Of a DNA stretch of 64,000 nucleotides, positions 44,222 to 52,719 are shown piece by piece (positions within the stretch are counted from its first letter, which is position 1; each line of letters begins with the position of its first letter). Below the pieces are notes generated by a model, which did not search any database, was not told where the DNA came from, and worked only from the letters and a program-made list of their open reading frames with translations. A program made the translations under genes and the position numbers. The DNA comes from Paenibacillus xylanexedens (GTDB lineage: Bacteria > Bacillota > Bacilli > Paenibacillales > Paenibacillaceae), in assembly GCF_007680605.1 (NCBI RefSeq), contig NZ_VEIO01000001.1, positions 2,857,276-2,921,275 of the forward strand. Direction: 5' to 3'.

Positions 44222-44929
44222 CTACAGAAATAAAGGCGAGAATGCAAACCATGCCAAAATCAATGTCAGGATTACGCAGACATTTTCTACAACTGCTCCA
44301 TGTTTGGTTCCCGTACTCATCAGATTTGCCCGTATACGCAGTTTTAATGGCGGCAATGGACGAATCCCCCGATTCGTCAAGGAATCGGCAAGCAGATGAA
44401 GTGCATAAGCGGAACCCCCAGCGACCCAAATTTCCGGGCCTTGCTGCTGCGTTGTACTGTACAGTAACCCCGTCCAAACAGCTGTTCCGTACAAGGTATG
44501 CGTTAATCCCCTGTGTGTAAGTGTCGTGCACAACATAAGCAGGCTGCCTGCAATCAGATTCCATGGAGCAAAAGCATGACCATAAAAGACCAAGCCCAGT
44601 CCAATGGCAAACATCAGTACTTTACGCAGTGATCGCGAAGGCAGGAACGACACAAGCCCAATGAATACAGCAAGTAGCAGATTCCACGGTTTGGCCGGAA
44701 CGTAAAAATACACAAACACAGCCGCAGGCAGAAGAATCGTCTGCAACAGTCGAATGAAACTGCTCGGTAGTGCTTTCGATACCAGCAATGAATTAGGTTC
44801 ATCAATATCTGGCAACAACGAGCCTATTAGTGCAACGGTTACAGCCGGAGCAGTAACCTGCATCCCAAGGAGTTGCAACACTGAAAGTGAAACGCCTGTA
44901 CCGATAATCAGGTGGGATCTTCCCATCAT
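44222..44929 (-). CDS. DUF457-type membrane metal-dependent hydrolase
   Basis: 235 residues with about six membrane segments. Metal-ligand motifs of the YdjM/YfhP-like family are present: GRSHLIIGTG with His near the N-terminus, LLPDIDEPNSLL (about residues 38-49), and THRGLTHTLYGT (about 138-149), then ADSLTNRGI. The family is called metal-dependent hydrolase from such motifs; no substrate is established. ATG at 44927-44929 (MMGRSHL), with a second ATG directly after. It is divergent from nirB and shares its upstream region, including the Fnr/Crp-type sites. Confidence 0.8.
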   Translation of the reverse strand: MMGRSHLIIGTGVSLSVLQLLGMQVTAPAVTVALIGSLLPDIDEPNSLLVSKALPSSFIRLLQTILLPAAVFVYFYVPAKPWNLLLAVFIGLVSFLPSRSLRKVLMFAIGLGLVFYGHAFAPWNLIAGSLLMLCTTLTHRGLTHTLYGTAVWTGLLYSTTQQQGPEIWVAGGSAYALHLLADSLTNRGIRPLPPLKLRIRANLMSTGTKHGAVVENVCVILTLILAWFAFSPLFL

Positions 44930-45048
44930 GATGCAAAAACGTCCTTTCGAGAAAATAGGGAACGTCACCGACCCCAATCTGATCATACCTCGAAAGAAAA
45001 ACAAGAACAATAGTTCGTATTTCTTATTTCTGAAAAAAATTTTTTATT

Positions 45049-45064
45049 CGTGATGCTCATCACA
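45049..45064. promoter_or_regulatory. Upstream Fnr/Crp-type palindrome
   Basis: CGTGA-TGCTCA-TCACA, matching TGTGA-N6-TCACA at nine of ten positions. Its centre is 47 bases upstream of the second site, at about -88.5 relative to the inferred nirB start. Confidence 0.55.
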
Positions 45065-45095
45065 CTTAATTTACTATGAATGATCTATCGTAATT

Positions 45096-45111
45096 AGTGA
45101 AATAAATCACA
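45096..45111. promoter_or_regulatory. Fnr/Crp-type site at about -41.5 of the nirB promoter
   Basis: AGTGA-AATAAA-TCACA, nine of ten positions of the TGTGA-N6-TCACA consensus. The -10 TATAAT is at 45133-45138, so a start near 45145 puts the centre at about -41.5, the class II activator position. There is no good -35, as expected for an activator-dependent promoter. Confidence 0.7.
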
Positions 45112-45132
45112 TTACGATTAAGTTAGTCGATG

Positions 45133-45138
45133 TATAAT
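45133..45138 (+). promoter_or_regulatory. -10 element of the nirBDC promoter
   Basis: Perfect TATAAT. Seventeen bases upstream only CATTAC is found, so a bound activator at 45096-45111 probably replaces the -35 contact. Confidence 0.65.
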
Positions 45139-45198
45139 TCAAATATAAGCCATTAAAAATGTTGGTAAATGCACAGGTTTACCCAAGGAGGCACTCAC

Positions 45199-47628
45199 AT
45201 GAACGGAAATAAAGAAAAATTAGTTGTCATTGGTAATGGAATGGCCGGAATCAGCACGGTAGAGCAAATTCTAAAATTAACTTCGCGCTTTGATATTACG
45301 GTTTTTGGTACAGAACCTTATCCCAACTACAATCGTATTATGTTGTCCTATGTCCTGGAAGGCAGTAAAACGCTGGATGACATTGTCCTTAACGATCTTC
45401 ACTGGTACAAGGACTATGGCATTACGCTTCACACAGGCACAACCGTTGCCCGCATTGATGCGAAGACTCGTGAAGTTGTAACAGAAGATGGGCACCGTAC
45501 TCCGTACGACAAAGTTATTATCGCAACAGGTTCAAGTTCTTTTATCCTCCCTGTACCCGGACATGACAAGCAAGGTGTCGTTGGGTTCCGTGATATCGCC
45601 GATTGCAATATCATGCTGGAAGCAGCAAAAGCATACAAAAAAGCGGCTGTCATCGGTGGCGGACTGCTGGGTCTGGAGGCCGCTAAAGGACTTGTCCAAC
45701 TCGGCATGGAAGTTACCGTTGTGCATTTGATGGATGATCTGATGGAGCGCCAACTCGATCCACAGGCTTCTGCCATGTTGAAAGCGGAACTGGAACGTCA
45801 GGGAATTAAATTCAAAATGGGAGCACAAACCTCCGAACTCCTTGGTGGAGACCGGGTTGAAGGCATTCGTTTTGCCGACGAATCTGTGTTGAATGTTGAT
45901 TTTGTGGTCATGGCGGTTGGTATTAAACCGAATACAGCTGTAGCTCGCGAGAGCGGTATCGAAGTCAACCGAGGCATCGTCGTGGATGACTACATGCAGA
46001 CTTCACTGAAAGACGTTTACTCTGTCGGAGAATGTAATGAACATCGCGGTGTATGTTACGGACTTGTGGCGCCACTGTTTGAACAAGGAATGATTCTTGC
46101 GAAACATATTTGCGGAGTCGAAACAGCTCCGTATGAAGGCTCGGTTGTATCCACCAAATTGAAAATTTCGGGTGTAGACGTCTTCTCTACTGGCGAATTC
46201 ATTGACAGCCCTGAACATACGGTGATTTCACAGAAAGACGACTGGAAACGTACTTACAAAAAAATCCTGCTTCGTGACAACAAAATGGTAGGTGCCGTAC
46301 TCTTTGGTGACATTACGGATTCCGCCGAACTGCAGAAACTGATCAGGAACCAGACTGAAATGACCGATGAATTGTATGGTTCACTTATGGGTACAGGCTG
46401 CGGTGGTCATAAAAAAACGACGTCTGTTGAAACGATGCCTGAAGATGAAATCGTTTGTGGATGTAACGGCGTAACCAAAGGTGCCATCGTGGATGTCATT
46501 ACCAACCAGGGTCTAACTACAGTTGACGAGATTAAAGCCTGTACAGGTGCAACCCGCTCTTGCGGAGGATGTAAGCCGGTAGTCGAACAGATTCTGCAAT
46601 ATGTGCTAGGAGATAACTTCACTGCCGGAGCCAAACAGGGAATCTGCAGCTGCACCTCCCTCGGACGGGATGAGATTGTAGCTGAAATCCGGGAAAAAGG
46701 CTTGCAAACGAACAAGGAAGTCATGAATGTACTTGGCTGGAGCCAGCCCGAGGGTTGCTCGAAATGCCGTCCGGCCATCAACTACTATCTGGGTATGATC
46801 TATCCGGACACACACGAGGATGAAAAGGAATCCCGTTTTGTTAACGAACGTATGAACGCCAACATTCAAAAAGACGGAACATACACCGTTGTACCTCGGA
46901 TGTACGGCGGGGTAACGACACCAGCCGATCTGAAAAAGATCGCCGACGTTTCGGTTAAATATGATATCAAAGCGGTTAAAGTGACGGGCGGTCAACGTCT
47001 GGATCTCATCGGTGTCAAAAAAGAAGATTTGACTAAAGTGTGGGCTGAACTGGATATGCCTTCGGGTTATGCCTATGCAAAATCGCTTCGTACTGTTAAA
47101 ACGTGTGTCGGCTCCCAGTTCTGCCGCTTCGGTACACAAGATTCCATGGCCATGGGTGCACGAATCGAACGTAAATTTGAACGTCTTGATCTGCCAGCCA
47201 AATTCAAATATGCCGTGAACGGCTGTCCTCGGAACTGTGCAGAAGCATGCACGAAGGATATCGGGATCGTCGGGAATGACGGCGGCTGGGAAATCTTCAT
47301 CGGTGGTAACGGCGGGATCAAAGCAAGACTTGCTGACTCGCTGTGCAAAGTGAAAACCGATGATGAACTGATTGAGCTGTGCGGAGCCATCATGCAGTAT
47401 TACCGGGAGACAGGTAACTATCTGGAGCGTACTTCGGAATGGGTAGAACGCATGGGTCTGGAGCACATTCGCTCGGTTGTTGTGGATAATGTGGAGGAAC
47501 GTAAAGCGTTGATGGAACGGATCGAGTTTGCCCTCGCACAGGTGGAAGAACCATGGAAAAAAGCGATTCGTGATGAAGAAGGCCAAAGTAAAATGTTCCA
47601 TAGCATTGAAGTTACGGCACGTCCATAA
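45199..47628 (+). CDS. nirB: NADH-dependent nitrite reductase, large subunit
   Basis: 809-residue cytoplasmic enzyme that reduces nitrite to ammonium. FAD motif VIGNGMAG at about residues 10-17, NAD motif VIGGGLLGLEA near 150, two BFD-type [2Fe-2S] regions (CGCNGVTKGAI...CGGCKPVV and CSCTSLGRDEI...CSKCRPAI), then the sulfite/nitrite reductase half with the sirohaem-[4Fe-4S] ligands CVGSQFC (C-x5-C) and CPRNC (C-x3-C) at about 635-680. The ATG at 45199 follows AAGGAGG. First gene of nirB-nirD-nirC, behind Fnr/Crp-type sites, which suggests induction without oxygen. Confidence 0.97.
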   Translation: MNGNKEKLVVIGNGMAGISTVEQILKLTSRFDITVFGTEPYPNYNRIMLSYVLEGSKTLDDIVLNDLHWYKDYGITLHTGTTVARIDAKTREVVTEDGHRTPYDKVIIATGSSSFILPVPGHDKQGVVGFRDIADCNIMLEAAKAYKKAAVIGGGLLGLEAAKGLVQLGMEVTVVHLMDDLMERQLDPQASAMLKAELERQGIKFKMGAQTSELLGGDRVEGIRFADESVLNVDFVVMAVGIKPNTAVARESGIEVNRGIVVDDYMQTSLKDVYSVGECNEHRGVCYGLVAPLFEQGMILAKHICGVETAPYEGSVVSTKLKISGVDVFSTGEFIDSPEHTVISQKDDWKRTYKKILLRDNKMVGAVLFGDITDSAELQKLIRNQTEMTDELYGSLMGTGCGGHKKTTSVETMPEDEIVCGCNGVTKGAIVDVITNQGLTTVDEIKACTGATRSCGGCKPVVEQILQYVLGDNFTAGAKQGICSCTSLGRDEIVAEIREKGLQTNKEVMNVLGWSQPEGCSKCRPAINYYLGMIYPDTHEDEKESRFVNERMNANIQKDGTYTVVPRMYGGVTTPADLKKIADVSVKYDIKAVKVTGGQRLDLIGVKKEDLTKVWAELDMPSGYAYAKSLRTVKTCVGSQFCRFGTQDSMAMGARIERKFERLDLPAKFKYAVNGCPRNCAEACTKDIGIVGNDGGWEIFIGGNGGIKARLADSLCKVKTDDELIELCGAIMQYYRETGNYLERTSEWVERMGLEHIRSVVVDNVEERKALMERIEFALAQVEEPWKKAIRDEEGQSKMFHSIEVTARP

Positions 47629-47691
47629 ACCAACTTAGATTATATGGGATTCAAGTAGAGAAACCAATGGATACAAAAGGAGTGGTTTACG

Positions 47692-48018
47692 ATGACAACC
47701 AAACAAACAGGTACGTATTTCCCGGCTGGAGCTATAGATGAATTTCTGCCACGCATTGGCAGAGTTGTCGAGATCGAAGATCTTCAGCTTGCGGTATTCC
47801 GTGCTTCGGATGGCACCATCTTTGCTGCTGATAACCATAACCCCCACCCTAAGGGTGGACCGCTGGCGGAAGGCATAGTCTCAGGGCACTACCTCTATGA
47901 TCCGCTGTACGACTGGAAAATTGATTTGACGACAGGTCAGGTGCAGGCACCAGACACCGGTCAAGTGCAGATGTATCCGGTCAAGGTCGAGAATGACCAG
48001 GTCTGGATTGCTGTATAA
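47692..48018 (+). CDS. nirD: Nitrite reductase, small subunit
   Basis: 108-residue Rieske-fold subunit of the NADH nitrite reductase. The Rieske cysteine-histidine ligands are missing (the loops read NHNPHPKGGPLAEG and YLYDPLYDWKID), as is normal for NirD, so no Fe-S cluster is expected. The ATG follows AAAGGAG. It is 63 bases after nirB. Confidence 0.95.
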   Translation: MTTKQTGTYFPAGAIDEFLPRIGRVVEIEDLQLAVFRASDGTIFAADNHNPHPKGGPLAEGIVSGHYLYDPLYDWKIDLTTGQVQAPDTGQVQMYPVKVENDQVWIAV

Positions 48019-48077
48019 CCTCTGCTCTGCTGTACAATGGAGATTGAGATTGATGTTGACTAATGGGGGAAACCGTG

Positions 48078-48860
48078 ATGTATACACCAAGTGTTGAAGG
48101 AATTATTGAGGCTGCCGTCAAAAAGAGAGATCAGATGAATGCAAGTTTACCACGTTACATGGTCGCTGCCTTAATGGCAGGCGCCTATGTGGGGCTAGGC
48201 ATTATCCTGATTTTTAGTATCGGGGCTCCGTTGCTTGCCGCACACTCACCACTGCAAACGATGCTGATGGGTATGTCCTTCGGACTCGCCCTGACGCTGG
48301 TAATCTTTGCCGGGTCAGAGCTGTTCACAGGGAACAACATGTTTTTTACGATGAGTACACTTGCCGGACGTACCACAGTGAATGATACGCTAAAAAACTG
48401 GGGACTTGTTTTTCTAGGCAACCTGATCGGCGCCGTCCTGCTTAGCCTGCTGATTGTAGGTAGCGGCCTGTTCAAAGCAGCCACCCCGGAGCATCTTCTG
48501 TTCGTCGTTTCTGCCAAAAAAATGAGTGCTCCAGTAACTGAACTTTTCTTCCGCGGCATTCTCTGTAACTGGCTCGTATGTCTGGCCATCTGGATGTCTG
48601 CTCGCTCCAAAGAAGATATCGCCAAACTGGTTCTCATCTGGTGGTGTCTGTATGCCTTTATCGCAAGCGGTTATGAGCACAGTGTAGCCAACATGACCCT
48701 CCTGTCCCTGGCATGGCTGTTGCCTAACCACCCGGATACGATCTCGCTGGCTGGCTGGTTCCACAATATGATTCCGGTCACACTTGGTAACATCATTGGT
48801 GGCGCCCTGTTTGTCGGTATGGCCTACTGGTACACTTCACCGGTACGCAAAAAAGCATAA
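48078..48860 (+). CDS. nirC: Formate/nitrite-family channel NirC
   Basis: 260-residue membrane channel of the FNT family with six membrane helices. FNT signatures: GAYVGLGIILIFS (first helix), FAGSELFTGNNMFF with the conserved Phe/Leu constriction and Asn, GILCNWLVCLAIWM, and SGYEHSVANM with the central His (HSVAN), then NIIGGALFVG. Nitrite uptake is inferred from linkage to nirBD. ATG at 48078 after GGGGGA; an ATG 15 bases upstream is an alternative. Confidence 0.93.
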   Translation: MYTPSVEGIIEAAVKKRDQMNASLPRYMVAALMAGAYVGLGIILIFSIGAPLLAAHSPLQTMLMGMSFGLALTLVIFAGSELFTGNNMFFTMSTLAGRTTVNDTLKNWGLVFLGNLIGAVLLSLLIVGSGLFKAATPEHLLFVVSAKKMSAPVTELFFRGILCNWLVCLAIWMSARSKEDIAKLVLIWWCLYAFIASGYEHSVANMTLLSLAWLLPNHPDTISLAGWFHNMIPVTLGNIIGGALFVGMAYWYTSPVRKKA

Positions 48861-48861
48861 T

Positions 48862-48908
48862 AAAAGCCACAGGAAACTGAATCTGATTCAGCATTCCTGT
48901 GGCTTTTT
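48862..48908 (+). terminator. Terminator of nirBDC
   Basis: AAAAGCCACAGGAA pairs with TTCCTGTGGCTTTTT around a second perfect inner arm pair CTGAATC and GATTCAG. Strong in both directions. Confidence 0.92.
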
Positions 48909-49021
48909 GATTTTCCCTTTACAAATTTACATAGGATGTATAGATCGTTAATCTTCGGTTAACATAACCACAGTATAGTCGGTGTATCGACCACCAAAAC
49001 TAGCAAAGGATGATCACATCT

Positions 49022-49651
49022 ATGGGAATCCATACGTACTTCCGATCGCTGAACGATCTTGAACGTATCATTCGTACCCCTGGCAAATTCAAATTCGAAG
49101 AACATTGTGTATCCGCTCACTCCTGGAAAGTCGTGCAATACGCCAAAACACTCGCCGATATCGAAGAACAGCAAGGTGTAAGTATCGATTGGAAAAAGTT
49201 ATACGAGATCACCAGTAGCCATGATTATGGCGAAATTTTTATTGGTGATATCAAAACACCGGTCAAACACTACTCGCTGGAGCTTCGTTCCATGTTGCAA
49301 CAGGTGGAAGAAGGCATGGTATCCCATTTTATTAATGAAAATATCCCACCTGAGTTTCAAGACATTTTCCGCAGACAACTGCGTGAAGGTAAAGATAATT
49401 CCGTTGAAGGGCTTATCCTTGAAGTAGCTGATAAAATGGATCAAGTGTATGAAGCATTTGCGGAGTTGCAACGCGGCAATACGGAAAAAGAATTCATTGT
49501 CATGTACCGCTACGCATTGATTAAGATCAAAAATATCGACCTCCACTGTGTTCGTTATTTCCTGAACCACATCCTGCCCGATATTATCGAAGAAGGTAAC
49601 CGCTCCCCGTTTGATATCCGCAAAATTACGGAAGAAGCACTGTCCCAATAA
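49022..49651 (+). CDS. YfbR-like HD-domain 5'-deoxynucleotidase
   Basis: 209 residues. HD-domain ligands: His in CVSAHSWKV (about residue 33), His-Asp in ITSSHDYGEIFIGDIKTPVKH (about 66-86) and Asp in EVADKMDQVYE (about 137). The block HDYGE-IFIGD-xKTPVK closely follows E. coli YfbR, which removes phosphate from deoxynucleoside 5'-monophosphates. ATG at 49022, about 12 bases after AAAGG; the ATG at 49010 overlaps that site. A single gene between nirC and the MFS transporter. Confidence 0.85.
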   Translation: MGIHTYFRSLNDLERIIRTPGKFKFEEHCVSAHSWKVVQYAKTLADIEEQQGVSIDWKKLYEITSSHDYGEIFIGDIKTPVKHYSLELRSMLQQVEEGMVSHFINENIPPEFQDIFRRQLREGKDNSVEGLILEVADKMDQVYEAFAELQRGNTEKEFIVMYRYALIKIKNIDLHCVRYFLNHILPDIIEEGNRSPFDIRKITEEALSQ

Positions 49652-49656
49652 TCGGC

Positions 49657-49699
49657 CCTGCCCACCGGATGAATCGGATCCATGGACAGAGCTTTTTTG
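49657..49699 (+). terminator. Weak terminator after the nucleotidase gene
   Basis: CTGCCCA pairs imperfectly with TGGACAG, followed by AGC and six T. The stretch 49652-49890 holds this and the hairpin below, no gene. Confidence 0.4.
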
Positions 49700-49774
49700 T
49701 TGCTTCAAGATGCTGGCTCGTGTCACCCTCTACAGTCATGCCGCTTCTGATTTTCACGATTGCATCGTTTAGAT

Positions 49775-49847
49775 AAAAAAGCCCTCATCTGAACTCATTG
49801 TATAACGTCTGATATATACAGATCGTTACACGAGATCGGATGAGGAC
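49775..49847 (-). terminator. Long hairpin terminator of the MFS gene
   Basis: Outer arms CCTCATC and GATGAGG with an inner imperfect stem around GTATAACG and CGTTACAC; on the minus strand GGGC and six T follow. It lies between convergent genes and has the same nested-stem design as 13208-13281. Confidence 0.75.
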
Positions 49848-49890
49848 TCTCTAGCCCTACTCTACTGTATCACTACTAACTGATGAATAT

Positions 49891-51219
49891 TTAATCATGA
49901 GCAAGTCCGCCCACATCGGGAGGTGACGTAATATCACTGCTCTGCTCCAGTGACTTGATCATTTTCAATCGTGACGTGATAATCGCAATCAGAATAACGA
50001 ACAGGCCCGCAATGATAAACAGCAACGCTATGCCTCTGCCCGGCCCGGTTCCAATGATCTGACCCACGGAGGATGCCAGCGCTCCGCCCTCCACCAGCAA
50101 TGGGTTAAACACATGGTCCGCCAGAAATCCAGCCAAACTGTACGCGATAATGAAACCAAGCTGGGACAGTATACCGATAATCCCCCACACTCTGCCCTGC
50201 TTTTCATTGGCAATATTGTTCCTCACCAATACATCTGCGCTCATATTAACAAATGGCAGGGAGGACAGGAACAGAAAACCCGCAAAGATAATAAAGTAAA
50301 TGTTCGTCGATACACCCAGTAAGGAGAACGCCAGACCACACATGACCAAACCTGCAACCAGCACACTCGCATATTTCTTCGTCATGGTGAAAATACCGAT
50401 GCACAAGCTGCTGATCAGCATACCGATCGCACTAACGGACTGAAACGTTCCCAGTGTTTTGGCATCAGTAAACGAGAGTAGCATAGGGCCAATGAGTGTT
50501 TCCAGGAACCCGAGATAGAAGGTAACCAGGGAAATGATAATAACGAGTAGCAACACGCCTTTGTTGGTGACAACCTCTCTCCAGCCCTCCTGAATATCCG
50601 TCATCCAGTTGCGATCGTCCTTTTCCTCTCGCTCCACCTTCATGCTCTTGCGAATAACGAGTACGGCCAGAATGGCAATCAGGAATGTCGCAATGTTAAT
50701 GATCATAATAACTTCAATCGTTGTCACGCTAAGCAGAATACCTGCGATAATCGGTGAAAATAAAAACTTGGAGGATTCCGCGAGCTGCACCAGGCCACTC
50801 CCTTTAGAGAACTGGTCCTTATCCAGCAAGTCGGTTGCTGACGCTTTATATGCCGGACTTTGCAGCGCCGAGAACACCGAGCTGAACGCCACACCCACAT
50901 AGATATGCCATAACTGTATATCACCCGTGAGCATGATCGACAGAATAAAGACCAGTCCAGCCGCAGAGCCAAGGTCACCAATAATCATCATCGTACGACG
51001 GTCAAATCGGTCAGCCATCACCCCTCCAATCGGGCGAAGCAAGATGTTGGGCAAAAACGTAAATAGCGTAATCAGCGCAACGCTGGTTGCCGTATTTGTT
51101 TTTTCGAAGGCATATACCCCCAGAGAGAACGCGGTCAGTCCGATACCAATCATCGAGATCAGTTGACCAAACCAGACAATCAGAAATTTACCAAATGATT
51201 TGTGAGCAGTTTGTTCCAT
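49891..51219 (-). CDS. MFS efflux transporter
   Basis: 442 residues, twelve membrane helices, MFS_3-type (macrolide or siderophore exporter-like). The loop 2-3 motif GGVMADRFDRRTMMIIGD at about residues 64-81 is the MFS motif A; the N-terminus FLIVWFGQLISMIGIGLTAFSLGVYAFEKT is typical of the MefA/EntS-like group. It is 20 bases after tetR and shares its promoter. Export of the cluster product or a related toxic compound is a fair inference from location and TetR control; the substrate is unknown. Confidence 0.85.
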   Translation of the reverse strand: MEQTAHKSFGKFLIVWFGQLISMIGIGLTAFSLGVYAFEKTNTATSVALITLFTFLPNILLRPIGGVMADRFDRRTMMIIGDLGSAAGLVFILSIMLTGDIQLWHIYVGVAFSSVFSALQSPAYKASATDLLDKDQFSKGSGLVQLAESSKFLFSPIIAGILLSVTTIEVIMIINIATFLIAILAVLVIRKSMKVEREEKDDRNWMTDIQEGWREVVTNKGVLLLVIIISLVTFYLGFLETLIGPMLLSFTDAKTLGTFQSVSAIGMLISSLCIGIFTMTKKYASVLVAGLVMCGLAFSLLGVSTNIYFIIFAGFLFLSSLPFVNMSADVLVRNNIANEKQGRVWGIIGILSQLGFIIAYSLAGFLADHVFNPLLVEGGALASSVGQIIGTGPGRGIALLFIIAGLFVILIAIITSRLKMIKSLEQSSDITSPPDVGGLAHD

Positions 51220-51239
51220 GGTTACAACTCCTTTACTTG

Positions 51240-51875
51240 TTAAGCTTGATGTGGGAAATATAGTTCCGTTACATAAGCAAAACTTCCATGTTCAGCACCC
51301 AGAACCCGTTCCATAATCTGACTGAATGCTCTAACCTTCTTCTGAAATTCTTCTTCCTGCCAATGAAAAATGCCCTGATCCAGCAAAAACTGCGAGGAAA
51401 CGAGTAAAAACTCAATGCTTTCCTGAGGAGCAGGGGTATGAAATACCCCCTCCTGAATGCCCTGTTCCACGACTTCTGCCAGAATGGGGCTGAGACGAAG
51501 AACCGTTTCAACCAGACTTTTTTGATGCATTTCTACATTTTGCACGCTGTGCAATTGCTCGATCACGCCAAGCTTGCGATCATCAGGCTGATTCTGGGTC
51601 ATAATGATGCGGAAAATTTTATCATGCGCGCTGAGCTCGGGATCTGCCACGACACGTCTTGCTGCAGCTTCGCCACTCATAATAAAACGCATAACGATGG
51701 CATGCATAACCTCCTCTTTGGACTGGAAGTAGTAATAGAATGTGCCTTTGGCAATATCACAAGCATGGAGGATATCCATAATCGTTGCTTTGGTGTACCC
51801 TTTGGTCACGAACAGAATTTCGGCCGCATCCAAAATTTCATTTCTGCGTTCCTCCGGATTTTTCATCAATCTCAT
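51240..51875 (-). CDS. TetR-family transcriptional regulator
   Basis: 211 residues. The N-terminal helix-turn-helix is standard: RRNEILDAAEILFVTKGYTKATIMDILHACDIAKGTFYYYFQSKEEVM at about residues 10-57. The C-terminal ligand domain (residues 60-211) is divergent, as usual. ATG at 51873-51875 after GGAGG. A perfect palindrome lies 21 bases upstream, covering its own promoter, so autorepression is expected; the MFS gene downstream would be controlled with it. The inducer may be the cluster product. Confidence 0.92.
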   Translation of the reverse strand: MRLMKNPEERRNEILDAAEILFVTKGYTKATIMDILHACDIAKGTFYYYFQSKEEVMHAIVMRFIMSGEAAARRVVADPELSAHDKIFRIIMTQNQPDDRKLGVIEQLHSVQNVEMHQKSLVETVLRLSPILAEVVEQGIQEGVFHTPAPQESIEFLLVSSQFLLDQGIFHWQEEEFQKKVRAFSQIMERVLGAEHGSFAYVTELYFPHQA

Positions 51876-51895
51876 ATTCTGTCCTCCATTACCTC

Positions 51896-51919
51896 TAGAC
51901 CGACTGTCGGTCTATTTTA
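51896..51919 (-). promoter_or_regulatory. TetR operator palindrome and -10 of the tetR-MFS promoter
   Basis: Perfect 19-base palindrome TAGACCGACTGTCGGTCTA (51896-51914) with a single central base. A -10-like TAAAAT (minus strand, 51914-51919) abuts it, so a bound repressor would block transcription. The -35 is poor. It falls in the 61-base gap between the ABC ATPase gene and tetR. Confidence 0.8.
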
Positions 51920-51936
51920 GTCATGAAGCTCTAAGT

Positions 51937-52704
51937 TTAGAACCCCATTTCCGTCAACCATTGTGCTAACCGACTTTCCCTTGCCTTCAAATCCAGTTTG
52001 TCCCGGTCATACTTTCCGATGTTTTTGTCTGCTACCAGATTGCCGTCCATCATAAACAGCACTCGTTCCGAGCGGGCTGCAACTTTGACGTCATGTGTCA
52101 CAAGCAAAATCGTCGTTCCTGTGGCATTAATATCGCCAAGAATGTCCATGATCTCATGTGTTGATTTTGAATTCAGCGCCCCGGTAGGTTCATCTCCGAA
52201 CAAAATATCCGGATTGTTGATTAAAGCCCGGCATATCGCGATCCGTTGCAGTTGCCCCCCTGAGGCTTGGGTAATGTTATGCTCAGCCAGTTCATCGATT
52301 CCCATTTTTTTCATTAATGACATTGCACGGTTGTTAATCGTGTCCCGGTTGCTGTTTTTGGCCAGATAAGCAGAAAGGATGATGTTGTCGAGCAGGTTTA
52401 AATTTTTGAGCAGATGAATGTTCTGAAAAATAAAACCCATTTTGGTCAGGCGTAGACTCGCCAGATCTTTTTCAGGGAAAGCCGATATTTGTTTACCGTT
52501 AAAAAACACACTGCCCGTGCTAATCTGATCCATGCCGCTGATGTTATAGAGCAGGGTCGATTTACCCGAACCGGACGGGCCCATAATGGAGACAAACTCT
52601 CCTTTTTTGAGCTGCAGATTAATATCTTTCAGAATGCGATGTTCTTCATTCTCGCCAATCGCTACGGATTTATTCACGTCTCTAGCTTCTAGTATTGTTG
52701 TCAT
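51937..52704 (-). CDS. ABC transporter ATP-binding protein, MacB/LolD type
   Basis: 255 residues. Walker A GPSGSGKST at about residues 41-49, Q-loop Gln in MGFIFQNIHLL, signature ASGGQLQR (Leu replaced by Ala in LSGGQ), Walker B ILFGDEPTGAL with the catalytic Glu, and the D- and H-loops (NSKSTHE, LVTHD). The fold belongs to the MacB/BceA/LolD group, whose partners are FtsX-like permeases, one of which is encoded 15 bases upstream. Likely exports or gives immunity to the cluster product (inference). Confidence 0.93.
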   Translation of the reverse strand: MTTILEARDVNKSVAIGENEEHRILKDINLQLKKGEFVSIMGPSGSGKSTLLYNISGMDQISTGSVFFNGKQISAFPEKDLASLRLTKMGFIFQNIHLLKNLNLLDNIILSAYLAKNSNRDTINNRAMSLMKKMGIDELAEHNITQASGGQLQRIAICRALINNPDILFGDEPTGALNSKSTHEIMDILGDINATGTTILLVTHDVKVAARSERVLFMMDGNLVADKNIGKYDRDKLDLKARESRLAQWLTEMGF

Positions 52705-52719
52705 CTTCGTTATGCCTCC

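Noticed and set aside
46606..47601. Open frame of 331 codons on the minus strand inside nirB
   Set aside because: Fully antisense to nirB, His/Phe-rich composition typical of mirrored coding sequence, no recognisable domain.
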